Positions 5,181 through 7,956 of a stretch of DNA of 7,956 nucleotides are shown here, piece after piece. Both the position numbers and the translations under genes were made by a program. Under the pieces are notes generated by a model. It did no database searches and was not told the DNA's origin. It saw only the letters and a list, made by a program, of their open reading frames with translations. Origin of the DNA: Novosphingobium sp. UBA1948 (GTDB taxonomy: Bacteria; Pseudomonadota; Alphaproteobacteria; Sphingomonadales; Sphingomonadaceae). Where the stretch lies: positions 1 through 7,956 of the forward strand of contig DDES01000141.1 of assembly GCA_002336765.1 (NCBI GenBank). The letters run 5' to 3'. How positions within the stretch are numbered: position 1 is the stretch's first letter; the number at the start of each line of letters is the position of its first letter.

Positions 5181-6410
5181 TTACGCCGGTTTAAGCACGC
5201 CGTGTTTCTTCTTGCCCGAGGAAATGCGGATTTCGCCATTCAACAGGCTGATGCGATGGTTCTCGTCGCTCACGCTCTCGCCATCGATCCGCGCGCCGCC
5301 TCCGGCGACAAGGCGCTTGGCCTCGCCACGACTGGCCGCGAAACCGATCCCGACCAGCGCATCGATGAGCGTGCAACCCTCGGCGGGCACCGACCACACC
5401 GGCAAATCCGCCCCCACGCCGCCAGCGGCAAAGGTCGCGCTGGCGGTTGCCTCGGCGGCGGCGGCGGCCTCGTCACCGCGCACCAGTTTCGTCACCTCGT
5501 TGGCCAGCACTACCTTGGCGGCATTGATCTCGCTGCCTTCGAGCGCTTCGAGGCGGGCGATCTCGTCGAGCGGCAGATCGGTGAACAGTTTGAGGAAGCG
5601 GCCTACATCGCGGTCGTCCACATTGCGCCAATATTGCCAGAAATCGTAGTTACCCAGCATATCCTCGTTGAGCCACACCGCGCCATTGACACTCTTGCCC
5701 ATTTTCGCGCCGTCGGCGGTGGTCAGCAAAGGCGTGGTAAGGCCGAACAGTTCGATCCCGTTCATGCGGCGGGTCAGTTCGATGCCGTTGATGATATTGC
5801 CCCACTGGTCCGACCCGCCAAGCTGGAGGCGGCAGCCATGGCGCAGCGCGAGTTCACGGAAATCATAGGCCTGCAGGATCATATAGTTGAATTCGAGGAA
5901 GGTGAGCGGCTGTTCGCGATCAAGGCGCAGCTTGACCGAATCGAAGGTCAGCATACGGTTGACCGTGAAATGCGGGCCGACATTGCGCAGCAGGTCGATA
6001 TAGCCCAACTCGTCCAGCCAATCGGCATTGTTGACCATCACCGCGCCGGTGGCGCTGTCGTCAAAGCGCAGCAGGCGGTGGAACACCTTGCCGATGCCCT
6101 GAATGTTCGAGGCGATCATCTCCTCGGTCAACAGCTTGCGCGATTCGTCCTTGCCGCTGGGGTCGCCCACCTTGGTGGTGCCACCGCCCATCAGCGCGAT
6201 GGGCTTGTGCCCCGCCTGTTGCAAGCGACGCAGCAGCATGACCGAGGCGAGATTGCCGACATGCAGGCTCGAGGCCGTCGCGTCATAGCCATTATAAGCC
6301 ACCACAATCTCTTTCAGCGCAAGAGCATCAAGGCCCTCGGCATCAGTCAACTGGTGGATATGGCCCCGTTCGGCGAGATGGCGCAGCAGGTCGGACTTGT
6401 ATTCGGTCAT
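5181..6410 (-). CDS. tyrS: Tyrosyl-tRNA synthetase
   Basis: Charges tRNA-Tyr with tyrosine in the cytoplasm; essential. The product is 409 aa, typical for bacterial TyrRS. The class I catalytic domain has AYNGYDATASSLHVGN at the N-terminal side (HIGH signature as HVGN, residues 50-53). It also has the GGSDQWGNI block (198-206) that binds tyrosine and ATP, and the KMSKS loop as KMGKS (236-240). A C-terminal S4 RNA-binding domain covers ~347-409. ATG 6410 was chosen because AAGAGG lies 5 nt upstream and MTEYKSDLLRHLAERG is a normal TyrRS start. The frame stays open upstream to 6482 but would overlap the divergent DOMON-like gene. The gene is divergent from that gene with 45 bp between starts. 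A long open frame on the opposite strand (4851-6440) is only its shadow. Confidence 0.97.
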   Translation of the reverse strand: MTEYKSDLLRHLAERGHIHQLTDAEGLDALALKEIVVAYNGYDATASSLHVGNLASVMLLRRLQQAGHKPIALMGGGTTKVGDPSGKDESRKLLTEEMIASNIQGIGKVFHRLLRFDDSATGAVMVNNADWLDELGYIDLLRNVGPHFTVNRMLTFDSVKLRLDREQPLTFLEFNYMILQAYDFRELALRHGCRLQLGGSDQWGNIINGIELTRRMNGIELFGLTTPLLTTADGAKMGKSVNGAVWLNEDMLGNYDFWQYWRNVDDRDVGRFLKLFTDLPLDEIARLEALEGSEINAAKVVLANEVTKLVRGDEAAAAAEATASATFAAGGVGADLPVWSVPAEGCTLIDALVGIGFAASRGEAKRLVAGGGARIDGESVSDENHRISLLNGEIRISSGKKKHGVLKPA

Positions 6411-6455
6411 AAATGCCTCTTCATGGAGCGCGCCGCCTAGCATGGAGAATCGCGT

Positions 6456-6974
6456 TTGGGAACTTTCTCGCTGCATTGCCATCCCAAGACGCCCGCGCTG
6501 GACTTGCGGGCGATCACGGTGGACTGGCGCGTAGGCACCGATACGCTTGAGCTGACCTATCGGCTGGAAGGGGCGGGGCGACTGGTGCTTCCCGCAACCG
6601 CCACGCCGGAGCGCAAGGACGAGCTCTGGAAGACCACCTGTTTCGAGCTGTTTCTGGGGCAGGTGGGCAGCGCCTATCAGGAATTCAACTTCTCGCCTTC
6701 GTCACGCTGGGCCTCCTATGCCTTCAGCGATTACCGCAAGGACGGGCATGATGCCGCGCTGGCTGCGCCGCCGGTGATTGCGATGGAAGGCAGCGCCTGC
6801 CGCGTCCGCCTGCCGCAAGCGGTGTTGGCGGGGGTATCCTGCGCGGGGCTGACGGCCGTGATCGAGGAACAGGGTGGACACATTTCCTATTGGGCGCTGG
6901 CCCACGGGGATCGCCCTGATTTCCACAGGCGCTCTTGCTTCACGCTGGCGATTGGGGCAGCGGAAGGCGCATGA
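6456..6974 (+). CDS. DOMON-like domain protein, partner of NamZ
   Basis: A 172-aa soluble protein of the DOMON-like type, a beta-sandwich fold related to carbohydrate- or heme-binding DOMON domains. It opens SLHCHPKTPA, then has RKDELWKTTCFELFL (53-67) and YQEFNFSPSSRWASYAFSDYR (74-94), which are the recognisable conserved blocks. There is no signal peptide, so it is predicted to be cytoplasmic. The start is TTG 6456, supported by GGAGA (6444-6448) 7 nt upstream; no in-frame ATG is available. Its stop overlaps the NamZ start (ATGA, 6971-6974), indicating translational coupling. A role as ligand-binding partner in muropeptide metabolism is inferred from that context only; no enzymatic residues are evident. 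Confidence 0.85.
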   Translation: MGTFSLHCHPKTPALDLRAITVDWRVGTDTLELTYRLEGAGRLVLPATATPERKDELWKTTCFELFLGQVGSAYQEFNFSPSSRWASYAFSDYRKDGHDAALAAPPVIAMEGSACRVRLPQAVLAGVSCAGLTAVIEEQGGHISYWALAHGDRPDFHRRSCFTLAIGAAEGA

Positions 6975-7956
6975 CTGTTCTCTTCGGTATCGATCGGCTC
7001 CTGTCCGACCCCGCCCTGCGCGCGCCGCTCAAGGGCAAGCGCATCTCGCTGGTGGCGCACCCCGCTTCGGTCACGCTGGATCTGGTGCACAGCCTTGATG
7101 CGCTGGCGGCCTGTCCCGACATCACGCTGACGTCGGCTTTCGGCCCACAGCACGGGCTGAAGGGTGATAAGCAGGACAATATGGTCGAGACCGAGGACGA
7201 ACTGGACGCCACGCTCGGCATCCCGATCTTCAGCCTTTATGGCGAGGTGCGCCGTCCGACGCCCGCAATGATGGACACCGCCGATGTGTTCCTGTTCGAC
7301 CTTCAGGATCTGGGCTGCCGCATCTACACTTTCGTGACCACGCTGCTCTATCTGCTCGAGGCCGCCTCGGGCACGGGCAAGGCGGTGTGGGTGCTCGACC
7401 GTCCCAATCCGGCGGGACGTCCGGTGGAAGGCACCACCTTGCTGCCGGGGCAGGAGAGCTTTGTCGGCGCTGGCCCGATGCCGATGCGCCACGGGCTGAC
7501 GCTGGGCGAAATGGGCCATTGGTTTATCGCGCATTTCGGGCTGGATGTGGATTACCGCGTCATCACCATGCAGGGCTGGGAGCCGGAAGGCGCAGGCTTC
7601 GGTTGGCCCGAGAGCCGCATCTGGATCAACCCTTCGCCCAATGCCGCCAATCTCAATATGGCACGCGCCTATGCCGGCACCGTGATGATCGAGGGCGCAA
7701 CGGTTTCGGAAGGGCGCGGCACCACACGGCCTTTGGAAGTGTTGTTCGGCGCCCCTGATGTGGACGCGAAGGCGGTGCTGGACGAGATGCGTACCTTTGC
7801 CCCCGAATGGTTGGCTGGTTGTGCGCTACGCGAATGCTGGTTCACGCCTACGTTCCACAAACATGCGGGCACCTTGTGCAGCGCGCTGATGGTCCATGCC
7901 GAGGGCGGGTTTTACGACCATCGCACCTTCCGCCCGTGGCGGTTGCAGGCGCTGGC
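6971..7956 (+). CDS. namZ: DUF1343 exo-beta-N-acetylmuramidase, NamZ/GH171-like (partial at right edge)
   Basis: The first 328 residues of a DUF1343 protein; the frame is open to the window end. Members characterised in Bacillus subtilis and Tannerella (NamZ, GH171) remove MurNAc from the non-reducing ends of peptidoglycan sugars. Family blocks visible in order are FGPQHGLKG (58-66), PIFSLYGEVRRPTPAMM (85-101), DLQDLGCRIYTF (110-121), VLDRPNPAGRPVEG (141-154), PMRHGLTLGEMG (171-182), and INPSPNAANLNMARAYAGTVMIEG with SEGRGTTRPLE (219-256). The FTPTFHKHAGTLC segment (291-303) follows. There is no signal peptide: the protein starts MTVLFGIDRLL, so a cytoplasmic recycling role is more likely than secreted wall lysis. 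The ATG overlaps the DOMON-like stop by 4 nt. GGAAGG (6962-6967) lies 3 nt upstream. The symbol is by homology only. Confidence 0.92.
   Translation, partial: MTVLFGIDRLLSDPALRAPLKGKRISLVAHPASVTLDLVHSLDALAACPDITLTSAFGPQHGLKGDKQDNMVETEDELDATLGIPIFSLYGEVRRPTPAMMDTADVFLFDLQDLGCRIYTFVTTLLYLLEAASGTGKAVWVLDRPNPAGRPVEGTTLLPGQESFVGAGPMPMRHGLTLGEMGHWFIAHFGLDVDYRVITMQGWEPEGAGFGWPESRIWINPSPNAANLNMARAYAGTVMIEGATVSEGRGTTRPLEVLFGAPDVDAKAVLDEMRTFAPEWLAGCALRECWFTPTFHKHAGTLCSALMVHAEGGFYDHRTFRPWRLQAL

Noticed and set aside
4851..6440. A 529-codon open frame on the plus strand opposite tyrS and part of the PilZ gene
   Set aside because: It is the antisense shadow of two clearly identified minus-strand genes. 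Its translation is rich in His, Gln and Ala with no recognisable family, as expected for GC-rich antisense frames.
7387..7758. A plus-strand open frame inside the DUF1343 gene
   Set aside because: It is an alternate-frame shadow. The DUF1343 frame is open from 6971 to the window end with continuous family motifs.

Overview
The window is a GC-rich chromosomal segment of ordinary bacterial housekeeping and accessory genes. I see no mobile element, CRISPR array, tRNA or rRNA. Gene content points to an alphaproteobacterium, most likely a sphingomonad such as Novosphingobium or Sphingobium. The clues are an NDUFAF5-like methyltransferase divergent from comF, a free-standing hisI without hisE, and tyrS divergent from a DOMON-like/DUF1343 pair. 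This assignment rests on remembered gene order and protein style, not on a search.

Left part (1-2010): the 3' end of pyruvate phosphate dikinase (ppdK, +) converges on an NDUFAF5-like methyltransferase gene (-), and the two share a GNRA-capped terminator hairpin. The methyltransferase gene is divergent from a complete comF-family gene (+). The end of comF lies in a 20-bp tandem duplication, followed by a hairpin whose T tract serves the minus strand.

Middle (1951-4700): a 363-bp stretch without a protein gene separates comF from hisI (+). It holds several nested inverted repeats and, with the minus-strand terminator, looks like an uncharacterised structured RNA read leftward. hisI converges with a two-gene minus-strand operon: an EntS-like MFS exporter followed by a dienelactone-hydrolase-family protein, with an 8-nt overlap.

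Right part (4731-7956): a small PilZ domain protein (-) and tyrS (-) are followed by the divergent pair DOMON-like protein / DUF1343 exo-N-acetylmuramidase (NamZ, GH171 type), coupled by a 4-nt ATGA overlap. NamZ runs off the right edge. This end of the window appears to concern peptidoglycan turnover or recycling next to tyrS.

The least explained features are the 1978-2216 structured intergenic region, the methyltransferase that lacks a normal SAM glycine loop, and the signal-less NamZ/DOMON pair. Most of the window is otherwise routine.
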